64,000 bases of DNA from Stenotrophomonas beteli. Its GTDB lineage: Bacteria > Pseudomonadota > Gammaproteobacteria > Xanthomonadales > Xanthomonadaceae. The notes under the pieces were generated by a model. It made no database searches and was not told the origin of the DNA. It saw only the letters and a list, made by a program, of their open reading frames with translations. The position numbers and the translations under genes were made by a program. Below are positions 18,941-27,627 of this stretch, piece by piece. The stretch is taken from contig NZ_LLXV01000021.1 of the NCBI RefSeq assembly GCF_001431665.1, positions 1 to 64,000 on the forward strand, given 5' to 3'. Each line of letters opens with the position of its first letter. The first letter of the stretch is position 1.

Positions 18941-19963
18941 CTACTCATACTGCAGCTCCCCAAACAGGCTGATCATGAGATCGCCCTTGAGTTCTTCAAA
19001 GGGAATCTCCACCACGTCGTCGGGGTGCCGGGGCTTGGCCTTCCCGTCATGCGCTGAATTCTTCGTATGACCGTTGACGTTCTCTCCATTGTCCTTCGTG
19101 TAAGGAAGAACCACGATCCGACCGTGGTTTTTTGAGACGATCTTCCCCTCTCTCCAAACAGCGTCGGTATCGCCTCCAGTGCCGTCCGCCGCACGCTCCT
19201 TCACCAGCCATCCAACGTTGTTGAAGCTCTCATACCAGAAAACAAACGAGCCCATGACCACAGCCCGCTGCCCCCTCGCAAGCGCATCGGCCAAGAGTCG
19301 TTTGACACCTTCCAACTGGAGGAGCTGAGCCGCTCTGGGCAACAAGATCTGGCGAATCTTGGCCTTGGTCTTTCCCCAGTGACTCAAGGAACTGAGATCA
19401 AACCCATTGGCGATTCTCGCGCGGTAGCATGCAACTAGGAGCTTACGATTGGCCCACATTGGATCGGACCAACTCCCGTCCTCTAGCCTTACAAAGATCA
19501 GATGACGGCTGTCTCTCCGCACGGAGATGATTTTCACGTAAGCGTGCTCACGCAACTTCTCTACAATCAGATCGCGATACTCCTCCGCCTTGGCGGATAG
19601 AACCAAATCAGCCTCATTGAAAACGGTTCTCGCTTTGCGCGCTTGTGCCTGAGCAAGCATCAAGCCCTCTTCTTCAGCCAGACGTCTGGCGGCCTGTAGC
19701 GCCTTCTCGGCCTTCAGTCGGAGTGACACCCGCTGCTCATCGGACGCCAGGGCGTCGATCTGAAGCGCGGCCTGTTCGTTCATCAGGCGACACGTGTCCT
19801 CAAGCTCTTCGCGGTCGCGCGAGGCAATCGCAAAGAAAGCGCCATCCCTCGCAACGGGTGGAGCCTTTCTCCAATTGACGGACTTCCCATCGCTGCAGGC
19901 CAAGACGTACACACGCCAGCATTCAAGCCAAGGATCAAAGACCGTCCGTGCTGCGATGATCAT
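18941..19963 (-). CDS. Hypothetical protein with central coiled coil
   Basis: 340 residues. An alpha-helical, Ala/Glu-rich segment around 55-120 (LEDTCRLMNEQAALQ, ALQAARRLAEEEG) separates a small N-terminal domain from a C-terminal half. The latter contains YVKIISVRRDSRHLIFVRLEDG and an FEELKGDLMISLFG tail. No motif is recognised. It is followed upstream on the same strand by the HTH-like remnant at 19965-20300, whose stop lies just before this start, so they may have formed an operon. Confidence 0.6.
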   Translation of the reverse strand: MIIAARTVFDPWLECWRVYVLACSDGKSVNWRKAPPVARDGAFFAIASRDREELEDTCRLMNEQAALQIDALASDEQRVSLRLKAEKALQAARRLAEEEGLMLAQAQARKARTVFNEADLVLSAKAEEYRDLIVEKLREHAYVKIISVRRDSRHLIFVRLEDGSWSDPMWANRKLLVACYRARIANGFDLSSLSHWGKTKAKIRQILLPRAAQLLQLEGVKRLLADALARGQRAVVMGSFVFWYESFNNVGWLVKERAADGTGGDTDAVWREGKIVSKNHGRIVVLPYTKDNGENVNGHTKNSAHDGKAKPRHPDDVVEIPFEELKGDLMISLFGELQYE

Positions 19964-19964
19964 C

Positions 19965-20300
19965 CTATCGTCCCCCTACCGATGCGCCACACAGTGAACC
20001 ACCCAAAGCACGCAGGTCGTTCCACTTCCGAATTGCTTCCACCACGTGGTGCTGTTCAACCCCATTGAGCCCATGGAAAGCGTGCAACGCCACAACCATT
20101 GCTTCCGTGGACCCGAGCAGCGTGGCGGGTGTTACTCGCAGCGCATGCGACAGTTCTGTAAGGCTATCACTGCCTGGCCGGCCCACGCAGCGGTTGGCCC
20201 CTTCCCCCAAATGATTCCCCATCATCCTTTCGCCCCTGTTGGTGATACCGAACATCTGCTCTTCCAGCCGATCCCCGCCGCAGCTGTGCGATCTCCGCAT
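19965..20300 (-). CDS. Small HTH-like (XRE-type) protein or remnant
   Basis: 111 residues. The middle reads GRPGSDSLTELSHALRVTPATLLG, which resembles the end of an XRE helix-turn-helix domain (leucine, two-residue gap, alanine-leucine, V-T-P). The C-terminal helix EAMVVALHAFHGL is followed by VEQHHVVEAIRKWNDL. The N-terminal 30 residues look unlike a real start, and the first HTH helices are absent, so this may be a truncated regulator. It directly precedes the gene at 18941-19963. Confidence 0.4.
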   Translation of the reverse strand: MRRSHSCGGDRLEEQMFGITNRGERMMGNHLGEGANRCVGRPGSDSLTELSHALRVTPATLLGSTEAMVVALHAFHGLNGVEQHHVVEAIRKWNDLRALGGSLCGASVGGR

Positions 20301-20346
20301 TCCGAGCGGGCCGCCGATCTTGCATTCTGGCTCAGTGAGCCCTTGC

Positions 20347-21180
20347 CTACTCTAGCGGCCCTTTGCTGGACTCGGAACCAAAGTGCTGGCGCACCTTTGC
20401 CTTCAGCCCGGCAAGGGTCATTTCCCCCACATGCATATCCACCATCCTGCCCTGACTGTCAAAGAAGAGGGTCGTCGGCATCACCCGCGCGCCGAAGCGG
20501 AGCATGGTCTCGGACGACGGGTCGGTATACGTGTGGTCAAACACGAGCTGGTTGTCCTGGACGAACGCCAGTGCGGTCGCGGGTTCGTCCCCCTGGTTCA
20601 CCATGGCAAACACGACGCCGGGCAGCTGCGCTTCGGCTTCTGCAAAGGCGGGCATCTCGCGGCGACAGGGCGGGCACCACGCGGCCCACAGGTTAACCAC
20701 CACTGGACGCCCGACCGCGGCCGACAGGGTCGGCACTGCCGGTCCCGAAGGATTCCCATGAACAGCCTCTAGCCCCGGCGCAGCGCGGCTCATCCAATCC
20801 AACGAGAAGCTCATGGCCAACCAAGCCACGCTGCCGAAGGCGAGGCCTGCGAGCGCTCTGTTCCTGACCCCGGCCTTGCCCCGCGCCAACCAAGCGGCCA
20901 CCAACGCCCCCGCCAGTAATCCCCAGGCCCAAGAATAGCCGCCGTCACCCAATGTCACGATCGACCAAGGATGGGGCGCGTAGTCCTGCCAGTTCTGCAC
21001 CACGAATCCGAGGCGAGCAGCCAGAAGTCCTGCCCCGATCGCATCCACCACGATCCCTGCCGCCCGTTTGGCCTCCTCGGGGTTTTGGCGCCTGCGCCAC
21101 TTGCGCGCCACCCACCAAGCGGCCGTGGCGGAGAGCATCAAGGTCAACACGTCGATGGAGAAGGGGCCGAGGCTGTTCAA
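20347..21180 (-). CDS. TlpA-like thioredoxin fused to Lgt-like membrane domain
   Basis: 277 residues. The N-terminal ~125 residues hold four hydrophobic segments resembling the membrane part of prolipoprotein diacylglyceryl transferase-like proteins. The C-terminal domain is a TlpA/ResA-type thioredoxin with NLWAAWCPPCRREMPAF near residue 168 and a cis-Pro-like MPTTLFFD. It probably acts as a membrane-tethered periplasmic thiol-disulfide reductase. The same island also encodes DsbG-like and thioredoxin proteins with a two-component system at 26-29.7 kb. It shares the 21181-21359 intergenic region with the divergent MBL-fold gene. Confidence 0.85.
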   Translation of the reverse strand: MNSLGPFSIDVLTLMLSATAAWWVARKWRRRQNPEEAKRAAGIVVDAIGAGLLAARLGFVVQNWQDYAPHPWSIVTLGDGGYSWAWGLLAGALVAAWLARGKAGVRNRALAGLAFGSVAWLAMSFSLDWMSRAAPGLEAVHGNPSGPAVPTLSAAVGRPVVVNLWAAWCPPCRREMPAFAEAEAQLPGVVFAMVNQGDEPATALAFVQDNQLVFDHTYTDPSSETMLRFGARVMPTTLFFDSQGRMVDMHVGEMTLAGLKAKVRQHFGSESSKGPLE

Positions 21181-21359
21181 CGATCAACTCCTTGCGGGGT
21201 GGTAAGCAGAGCTTGCCGGAGGTGACGCCACTGCCGTGGCTCAAGCCCCCTGGGGATCCGGTCGATAACGTTCCCGTGGCACACTCGCGGTGCATAGCTT
21301 GACTGCCGCTCATTAAGTGAGCATCGCAGCCAGATCCCCGCAGCATCCCAACCGCGGGC

Positions 21360-22742
21360 GTGCGTCGTCCTTCAATGCAATTGGCTTACATGGAGTTTCC
21401 ATTGAACCCGCACTTCTCTGTCCACGCACCGGAGCACCCCCGCCCGAAAGGCCTTTACGCGCAAGTGGATTTCATCGAACCCTTGGGCGAAGGGCTGGCC
21501 TTGGTTGGCTTGGACGGGGTGGACGCGGAGTGGTTCGCTAAATTCAGCGAGGACCATGGGCTGAGCAAGAACGCCGCAAGCGTCGACGTATGCAAAGCAT
21601 TCGCTCAGCGTGCACCGCTGTTCCACCTGCAGCTGACCATGTTCTTGGATGAGGCAAATCGCCGGTTTAGGGCAAGGACCAGGCACTGGCTGCGCATTGA
21701 TCTTTCCGCTGAAGGCCCACTGCGCGGGGAACTGTATCCAACGCTCTTTTCCCCGGCCCAGACCGTCGCGTTTGACGCCGTGCGCCTTCCACTGATGAAC
21801 CGCAGAAGTCAGCAGCTGAACAGCCTCACGCTTGTGCCAAACCAACCTCCGGTGCCGCACACACCGCCTACGCCCCTGCACATCGAGGAACTAGCGGTGC
21901 TCGACGTGGGCCAGGGATCGGCCAATGCATTGCTGTGCCGCGAAGGCGTTGCACGCATCTACTTTGACGTGGGCTGCGGCGTCTATCGCAATGCTCCGAC
22001 GCGGCCACCGAACATCAGCTTCTGCCAGTGCGAGGACCCTGTTGTCGTCCTTTCCCATTGGGACGCAGACCATTGGGCCGGAGCCACCATTGATACAGGG
22101 CTTCTGACACGCACCTGGATTGCCCCCATCCCAGCAACCATCAAACACATTGTGTTCCTCATGAACATTTGGACTGCGGGAGGAAAAACGCATCTGCTCA
22201 GTACTTCGGCCACTGTCCAACTAGGCTCTGGAATCAAGCTCGTTCGTTGCAAAGGGCCTGCCAGTGACCGCAACGAGTCAGGACTGGCGCTGATCGCCGA
22301 GCACGAAGGCAAGCGCTGGCTGTTGCCGGGTGATGCCAGTTACCACAACGTTCCAGGGGCCCTGAAACGTCCCGTCACGGGTTTGGTGGCCACCCACCAC
22401 GGGGCCCGCGTCCATGGCCCCGGCGCGCCGGTGCCCTCGCCGGCGCCCGACTATGCCCGACTGGCTTATTCCTTTGGTCCCGGTAATGCGCACGGAAAGT
22501 ACGGGGTCTCCCACCCCCGCCCCGCGGGAGTGCACGCGTATGACGCCGCTGGCTGGACTCACACCGGCTGGGGCGTTCTCCCGCTTGGCAGCGCTATCGC
22601 CAGTCCTCCGGGTCTCGCCCGAGCAACGGCACACCATCCTACCGCCCATTTGAATGGCATCCGCATCGGCTGGACCGCGCCAGTCGGCGTGCTCCCGCAC
22701 TTGGCCGTCTGCCCAAAGGCAATGCCCCTTACGCAAACGTAG
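21360..22742 (+). CDS. ComEC-like MBL-fold hydrolase, stand-alone
   Basis: Up to 460 residues (GTG at 21360; ATG codons at 21375 and 21390 are alternatives). The first ~175 residues are unassigned. From LDVGQGSANALL onward it is a metallo-beta-lactamase fold of the ComEC/Rec2 type, with the metal-binding HWDADHW near residue 233, LLPGDASY near 322 and THHG near 343. The last ~100 residues are Pro/Gly/Ala-rich. Such proteins cleave phosphodiesters or nucleotides; substrate here is unknown. A second MBL-fold gene with a membrane partner lies 1 kb away in convergent orientation, which suggests linked defence-type genes. Confidence 0.78.
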   Translation: MRRPSMQLAYMEFPLNPHFSVHAPEHPRPKGLYAQVDFIEPLGEGLALVGLDGVDAEWFAKFSEDHGLSKNAASVDVCKAFAQRAPLFHLQLTMFLDEANRRFRARTRHWLRIDLSAEGPLRGELYPTLFSPAQTVAFDAVRLPLMNRRSQQLNSLTLVPNQPPVPHTPPTPLHIEELAVLDVGQGSANALLCREGVARIYFDVGCGVYRNAPTRPPNISFCQCEDPVVVLSHWDADHWAGATIDTGLLTRTWIAPIPATIKHIVFLMNIWTAGGKTHLLSTSATVQLGSGIKLVRCKGPASDRNESGLALIAEHEGKRWLLPGDASYHNVPGALKRPVTGLVATHHGARVHGPGAPVPSPAPDYARLAYSFGPGNAHGKYGVSHPRPAGVHAYDAAGWTHTGWGVLPLGSAIASPPGLARATAHHPTAHLNGIRIGWTAPVGVLPHLAVCPKAMPLTQT

Positions 22743-22776
22743 GGCCATTGCGCCAGTTCGGTCAGCAACGCGCTGA

Positions 22777-22805
22777 AGCAGCCCCCGTCAAGGCGGGGAG
22801 CTGCT
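22777..22805. terminator. Bidirectional hairpin between convergent genes
   Basis: AGCAGCCCCCG pairs with CGGGG-A-GCTGCT around a 6-nt loop, with one bulged A. It lies between the stops of the convergent MBL-fold gene (22742) and the membrane-protein gene, overlapping the latter's last codons. No long U-run follows, so termination strength is uncertain. Confidence 0.5.
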
Positions 22806-23567
22806 CGGAAGACGATCAAAGGCCGTCAAAAGCCTCTCGGCGTAGGCGTAGGCCGCGCTCTCGACGCGGTCATGACTGAAGCTGGTACACCACAGGAAGA
22901 GCAATACGCCCGAAACCAGCAACGTCGTGCCGCCCTCAAAGCCTGGGTGCAGCAGCGATGACCCAGCAAAGGCAAGCGGATTGAGGGTCAACGCCCCGGT
23001 CATGAGCAGGCCCACGAGCACGCCGGCGGCAGACGTCGCCACGCCAAACGGGCGCAGCGCCGACATGTTACGGAAGAAGCCGTAGGAGATGTTCTCCTTG
23101 AACACCAACGCTTCCGTACCTCTCGTTCTCTCGCGCAGCTTCGCAACAGCGTCCTCGTAAGCATGGTCGGCCTTGCCCGGACTGCCCCTTTCTTTGGCAG
23201 CCGACGGCAGCTCTGCTTTCAGCTTCTCCTGGATCGCCTTGTGATACCCAGCCTTCGTGACAGGGTTCAATCGCTCATTCCGGTGCCGAAGAAGGATGGT
23301 AGAGGGCATGCCTCCCCACTTCCTGACCAACTTCTCTTCAAGCTTCTTACCCTGAAAGCGCACCACGCTGGAGAGCAATAACGGCGCGCAGAAGGTCGCA
23401 ATGACGGTCGCCACAACCTGCATAGCGTCGAGCTCGTCTCGAAACGCCGCGATGAAGGACACGGTCAAGGGCATCAGTACGATGAGGCCGGGGGCCAACC
23501 TAGCGTTGCGATCATAAGGATCCGACACTTGGGCAAGCAACTGACCTAGAGCAATGGGATTGGACAT
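22788..23567 (-). CDS. Membrane partner of MBL-fold protein
   Basis: 259 residues from the ATG at 23567. Two hydrophobic hairpins, near residues 24-68 and 172-225, flank a basic and acidic soluble middle with GGMPSTILLRHRNERL and a Lys/Glu-rich helix. It starts 16 bp after the MBL-fold gene stop, so the two form an operon. The family is not recognised. Gene pairing of a soluble ComEC-like hydrolase with a multi-TM protein suggests a sensor/effector pair acting at the membrane, which is inference from context only. Confidence 0.65.
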   Translation of the reverse strand: MSNPIALGQLLAQVSDPYDRNARLAPGLIVLMPLTVSFIAAFRDELDAMQVVATVIATFCAPLLLSSVVRFQGKKLEEKLVRKWGGMPSTILLRHRNERLNPVTKAGYHKAIQEKLKAELPSAAKERGSPGKADHAYEDAVAKLRERTRGTEALVFKENISYGFFRNMSALRPFGVATSAAGVLVGLLMTGALTLNPLAFAGSSLLHPGFEGGTTLLVSGVLLFLWCTSFSHDRVESAAYAYAERLLTAFDRLPSSSPP

Positions 23568-23583
23568 CTCAGTCACTGCTCCC

Positions 23584-24660
23584 TCAGTCCTTCTCATAGT
23601 CGGGCGGATACGGCGTCTGTTCGATGCCTCCCCAACCGTTGCGCGAGATGCCCGTGGACAGCAAGAGATCCCGACCTTCCGTGGCGGAAAAATGCGCCCC
23701 GCGGTGAATCATTGCCCGCACCACGACCTTCCGAGGGTGCGCCGTGTCTGCCTTCGCAGAGCTGCAAACGGCGATAAATTTGGTGCCCTCCTCCTGCGTC
23801 TTGAGCGGTTCGCCCAGCCAACGGTTGAGGACCTCCGTGTTGACGTTTCGACGCCCGCCATGATGCGGCACCTGGAAGCCCCAAACGCCTGGCAGTGCCC
23901 CACCCGTCGCCTCCAAGTAGTCGGCAGCCTCTTTGAGGCCGTCACGCCCGGTGTCACCGGTCAGGAGCACGCGCTTACCATTGATGAGGATGGTCTGGAC
24001 CACGCTCATTTCGTTCTCTTCACTCGTACCGCCAACGGGGAAGAACTCCTGTCCCCACAGGCCCTGAACCAAAGTTTTGGCCGCCTTGGCCAACGCTGCC
24101 AAGCCCTCAAGAGACGCCTCGACCAGCGTGCGATCCTTGGCGGCCTCTGGTGTGCGATCGGATGCAACCACAAGGTCCAGGTAGCGGGCACGGGTGGGGG
24201 CCAGCACCAAGAAGTCGCCAATGAACGCCCCCTGGAACGGATCACGGATAGGGATGTTCTTCTCAAGCGCGAGCTCTTCCAGCGCCGCCGGCCCCGGATA
24301 CAGCATACGCAGGCGATTACGCAGCGCGTCCACGGAGTTGTAAGTCTCAAACCGGGGGAGAAGCTCTTGCGCGTAGAGCCAAGGGCGATGCATCCAAAGC
24401 TCCCCCACTTCGCAACGCTCAAGGACCTTGCGCAGGCCGTTGGCGTGATCACTGTCCGGATGCGTCAGCACCACCGAATCAACCTTGCCGGTCCCGTAGT
24501 GCTTGGCGATGTGTTCAACCAAGCGATCACCGGTCTCCAGGTACCCACCATCAACCACATGGACTCGAGTGCGCCCATTCAGTTCGTAACGCACGCCAAT
24601 GGCGTCACCGCTCTTGGAGGTTTCTACCCCCAGGAAATCCACTTCGATGCTGTCTGCCAC
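23584..24660 (-). CDS. ComEC-like MBL-fold hydrolase with membrane partner
   Basis: 358 residues from the GTG at 24660, chosen because AGGGGG lies 6 nt upstream; an in-frame ATG at 24846 would add 62 residues of low quality. Motifs are VVDGG near 32, the metal site LTHPDSDHANG near 68, LLTGDTGRDG near 225 and PHHGGRRNVN near 252. This is a complete ComEC/Rec2-type MBL domain without its usual channel domain. It is followed in an operon by the membrane protein at 22788-23567, which may supply membrane association. Confidence 0.8.
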   Translation of the reverse strand: MADSIEVDFLGVETSKSGDAIGVRYELNGRTRVHVVDGGYLETGDRLVEHIAKHYGTGKVDSVVLTHPDSDHANGLRKVLERCEVGELWMHRPWLYAQELLPRFETYNSVDALRNRLRMLYPGPAALEELALEKNIPIRDPFQGAFIGDFLVLAPTRARYLDLVVASDRTPEAAKDRTLVEASLEGLAALAKAAKTLVQGLWGQEFFPVGGTSEENEMSVVQTILINGKRVLLTGDTGRDGLKEAADYLEATGGALPGVWGFQVPHHGGRRNVNTEVLNRWLGEPLKTQEEGTKFIAVCSSAKADTAHPRKVVVRAMIHRGAHFSATEGRDLLLSTGISRNGWGGIEQTPYPPDYEKD

Positions 24661-24933
24661 GTTTAGCCCCCTGTTGGCTAAGGTTGCCCATCTGAGCAAT
24701 GTTGAGACGTTAAGCTCCGGCCCGGTGGCGGTAACTGCCATCAGGGGAGGATCTTCTATTGAGGGTCTTGCATTAAAGACGGCCCATGCGCCTTGAAGCC
24801 GCCATTGGAAACCGGCCGCTTTGGCTTCTCCTCGCATGGAACCCAATGCTAGACGCGCCCACTACATTCAAACTAAAGCCAGCCCCGACTCGTCCTTTAG
24901 ACCTTCATGCAATCCTAGACAGACCTGCGCGGG

Positions 24934-25398
24934 TCAATAGACCGACTTGCCAACGGCTACCAGGGCCGCACGCAGCCCATCGGACCCGATCTTCGCCAGG
25001 ACCGCGGCGGCCGCTTTGCGGTCCAGCGGACAGTAGGACATGTATCCCTTGCCATTGAGGTATAGCGCGTAGAACCCGCTGAGTTTGGGCTGACCGAGTA
25101 CCTCGTAGATGCCCTCTTCCAAGATAGGAATGTGGAGGTGCTTTGGCGTTCCGTCGGTGTGCCTGGACTGCACCTTCTCACTCATCCATTGCAGCCTGCC
25201 ATCCGGGAAATACCTGCGGACGACAGACTTTTTCTCCGACTTGTTGCACTGGAGAAAGATTCCTCGCTGGCCTCCAACGGAACCCAACGTGAGCTTGTCT
25301 CTGTACGACACCCTTGACGCCTTCCACTTCTCTGTTAGAAAGCCACCACTCCACTGACCGGGCACAGCAACCAATGTACTGGCTTGAAATTTATTCAC
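24934..25398 (-). CDS. Hypothetical protein
   Basis: About 154 residues if started at the GTG near 25398. The frame extends to 25548, but that part overlaps the plus-strand gene 25374-25607 and is Arg/Cys-rich and unconvincing. Readable segments include SYRDKLTLGSVGGQRG, RRYFPDGRLQWMSE and a small C-terminal domain with GFYALYLNGKGYMSYCPLDR. No family is recognised and the start is uncertain. Confidence 0.45.
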   Translation of the reverse strand: MNKFQASTLVAVPGQWSGGFLTEKWKASRVSYRDKLTLGSVGGQRGIFLQCNKSEKKSVVRRYFPDGRLQWMSEKVQSRHTDGTPKHLHIPILEEGIYEVLGQPKLSGFYALYLNGKGYMSYCPLDRKAAAAVLAKIGSDGLRAALVAVGKSVY

Positions 25399-25607
25399 CG
25401 CACGTTGGCACAGCCCGCGTGGAAGGCTTAAGCAAGGCTCAACTTGACGCCATCGCCCCATTCCTCGGTGGAGCCGGCATCGCCAGCTCCTTCGGCATAT
25501 ACCACTCCGATGGAAGCGCGGAACTTTTGGGAGGTTGCCTGGCCGCATCGCTGGAGGAAGACGGCGTGCACTACCTACACATCGAAGTTCCGACTACTGC
25601 CCACTGA
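25374..25607 (+). CDS. Small hypothetical protein
   Basis: 77 residues beginning MYWLEIYSPHVG, with amphipathic segments and an acidic C-terminus (SLEEDGVHYLHIEVP). It is divergent from the gene at 24934-25398, with overlapping start regions. The balanced composition suggests it is real; no family is recognised. Confidence 0.5.
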   Translation: MYWLEIYSPHVGTARVEGLSKAQLDAIAPFLGGAGIASSFGIYHSDGSAELLGGCLAASLEEDGVHYLHIEVPTTAH

Positions 25608-25661
25608 GAGGCTGCGCAACAGCCGCCTCTCAGTGGCAGCTCTGGACCCGCAATGGTGCGG

Positions 25662-25973
25662 TCAGAAGGTCGGCAAGTTTTCCAGGTTGTCTTTCGTTGA
25701 CTCGTCGCGCACGGTCTTGAGGTAATCGGTCTTCACCGACGTGATCTCAAGATTGGCGCCTCGCCCCCAGCCCCCGTCAGTCTTCTTAACGATGGTAATG
25801 AACGTCTTTTTCCCCTCAATCATCTCGATGACTTCAGGGCGCGTCAGATCGCGGTAAGTGTCAGACTTGAATCGCCCAGTGATTTGGTCAACCACATGGA
25901 CGCGCAGCTTCGCAATGTGCGAGCTATCGCTGTTGTACTTCACTGCAGAAACGTAGAAATCAGGATGAGCCAT
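25662..25973 (-). CDS. DUF3892 protein
   Basis: 103 residues matching the DUF3892 pattern: N-terminal FYVSAVKYN with SHIAKLRVH, a middle TRPEVIEMIEGKKTF, a basic Gly turn GGWGRGANLEI, and the ending YLKTVRDESTKDNLENLP, typical of the family. The function of DUF3892 is unknown. Such small genes often occur as single cargo genes in accessory islands. Confidence 0.75.
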   Translation of the reverse strand: MAHPDFYVSAVKYNSDSSHIAKLRVHVVDQITGRFKSDTYRDLTRPEVIEMIEGKKTFITIVKKTDGGWGRGANLEITSVKTDYLKTVRDESTKDNLENLPTF

Positions 25974-26103
25974 TTCGACATTGCCTCGACAAAAAAGTTC
26001 GGCGGCATTAGACGCCCACCACTACCTTTGTGCAATAGGAACTTTCCTACCCCCTACCAAAGGACAACGGCGTCAATCCAATGACATGCAATGCGACAAA
26101 TGA

Positions 26104-27609
26104 GTGCATCGAACTGCACCGCTTGATTCGGTTGAGAAATTTGAGCGACTTAATTTTCAATTAAGTCACCCGACCCACCATAGGTGCCCACGCGCTTGGC
26201 AAGGGGCCGACTTGGCCGTCAGAATTCTGACCCGTCAAATCGCCTCCGGGAGCCCCCAGTTGTTGGACACGCCTGCAAGATGCGCACTGAGCTTGAGAAG
26301 TCGCGCGGTCCTCATCGCGGGACTGTCCCTGCTGCTGCTGTGGTCCCTGGCGGCCTTCTGGATGATCCGCTCGGTCAACCAGCGGGTCCAAGAAACACTC
26401 GACGGGCGCCTGGAGATGTCCGCACAAATGGTGAGCGGACTTCTCCAGCAATCTGACATCGAGTTGACGACTGAGCCCACCGACTTTTCCAAAGCGCTGG
26501 CCGATGCTGGACTTAAGGGAATCGCGTGTGAGATCCGTTCCTTGAGGCATCCGGAGCTTCCGGAGGTGTTCAATGGCTCCATCGCCCCACTGGAGCTGCC
26601 CCAAGGCTTGTCGACCAGAGCGGTGGACGGCCAGCAATGGCGCTTGTACGTGCTGCGAACGCCCGATTACCAGGTTACTACTGCAGATCGGGTAGAGCAG
26701 CGTATGGGGCTATCCAGAGAACTCCTGGCGGCTGCGGGGGTTCCTTTTCTTATCGCTGTTTTAGGCGGCCTTGCCATGCTGTGGCTGGCCATTGATCGGG
26801 GGCTGTCCCCCCTGAACGCGCTCTCTGACCAGCTCCGCTCCCGCACCGCAACGAGCCTGGCCCCGGTTGAGATCGTTCCGTGCCCTGGCGAGCTCACTCC
26901 GGTGCTCGATGCAATGAACGGGCTTCTACAGCGGCTCGCCACAACGGTGAGCGGGCAACGCGCGTTCACCGACGCCGCGGCCCATGAGCTGCGCACCCCG
27001 CTGACGGTAATCGACACACATCTGCAGGTTGCACGCGCCGCACAGGGCGCAGAGCGGGAGCGGTCGCTCGCCTTTGCAGATCAAGGGGTCAAGCAACTCT
27101 CTCGAACCCTCCAGCAATTGCTGGATCTGGCGCGATCAGAGACGGACCCGGCTGGCACAGAGCCCTGCACTTCCACGGCAGATGCATTGATGCTTGCGTG
27201 GGAGCAGCTGGATCAGAAGGCGTGGTCCCGCATTTCGCTCAACTACCCACTGGCCGATGCGAAAACGAACGTTCCCTTGGCTCTGCTCCAGACGGCGGTG
27301 CGCAATCTGCTGGACAACGCGCTGAAGTATTCGAAGGGCCCGATAGAAGTGTCGATGAGGGCAAGCGCAGAGGGTGGCTACTGCACCCTACACATTGCCG
27401 ATCGCGGCCCCGGGCTGACCCCGACCCAGATGACGTCCATCGGCCGTCGGTTCTGGCGTGGGGATCAGGAACTGAGGGGCACTGCGGGCGCCGGTCTTGG
27501 CATTTCCATTGTCCGCGCGGTGCTTGAACCTTTCGGCGGACGGGTGTCCTTCCACGCCAGGCACCAGGGCGGTCTAAGGGTGGAAGTGTCCATTCCTACC
27601 CCGCCCTGA
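26104..27609 (+). CDS. Sensor histidine kinase of a redox-linked two-component system
   Basis: Up to 501 residues; the first ~60 look non-native, so the real start is probably a non-ATG codon near 26210-26265, before the first TM (near 68-90). A periplasmic domain and a second TM (near 215-235) follow. Then come the phosphoacceptor box FTDAAAHELRTPL, the N-box NLLDNALKYS, and the G-boxes DRGPGL and GAGLGISI. The layout is QseC/PmrB-like. A DsbG-like gene lies tail to tail, and the cognate regulator follows at 28554. Sensing of periplasmic thiol status is an inference from neighbours. Confidence 0.85.
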   Translation: MHRTAPLDSVEKFERLNFQLSHPTHHRCPRAWQGADLAVRILTRQIASGSPQLLDTPARCALSLRSRAVLIAGLSLLLLWSLAAFWMIRSVNQRVQETLDGRLEMSAQMVSGLLQQSDIELTTEPTDFSKALADAGLKGIACEIRSLRHPELPEVFNGSIAPLELPQGLSTRAVDGQQWRLYVLRTPDYQVTTADRVEQRMGLSRELLAAAGVPFLIAVLGGLAMLWLAIDRGLSPLNALSDQLRSRTATSLAPVEIVPCPGELTPVLDAMNGLLQRLATTVSGQRAFTDAAAHELRTPLTVIDTHLQVARAAQGAERERSLAFADQGVKQLSRTLQQLLDLARSETDPAGTEPCTSTADALMLAWEQLDQKAWSRISLNYPLADAKTNVPLALLQTAVRNLLDNALKYSKGPIEVSMRASAEGGYCTLHIADRGPGLTPTQMTSIGRRFWRGDQELRGTAGAGLGISIVRAVLEPFGGRVSFHARHQGGLRVEVSIPTPP

Positions 27610-27627
27610 CCCAGGTCCTCGAGCCGA

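Noticed and set aside
23554-24666. A 370-codon plus-strand frame opposite the MBL-fold gene
   Set aside because: The minus strand carries the metal-binding motifs and a good ribosome-binding site; the plus frame has no motif.
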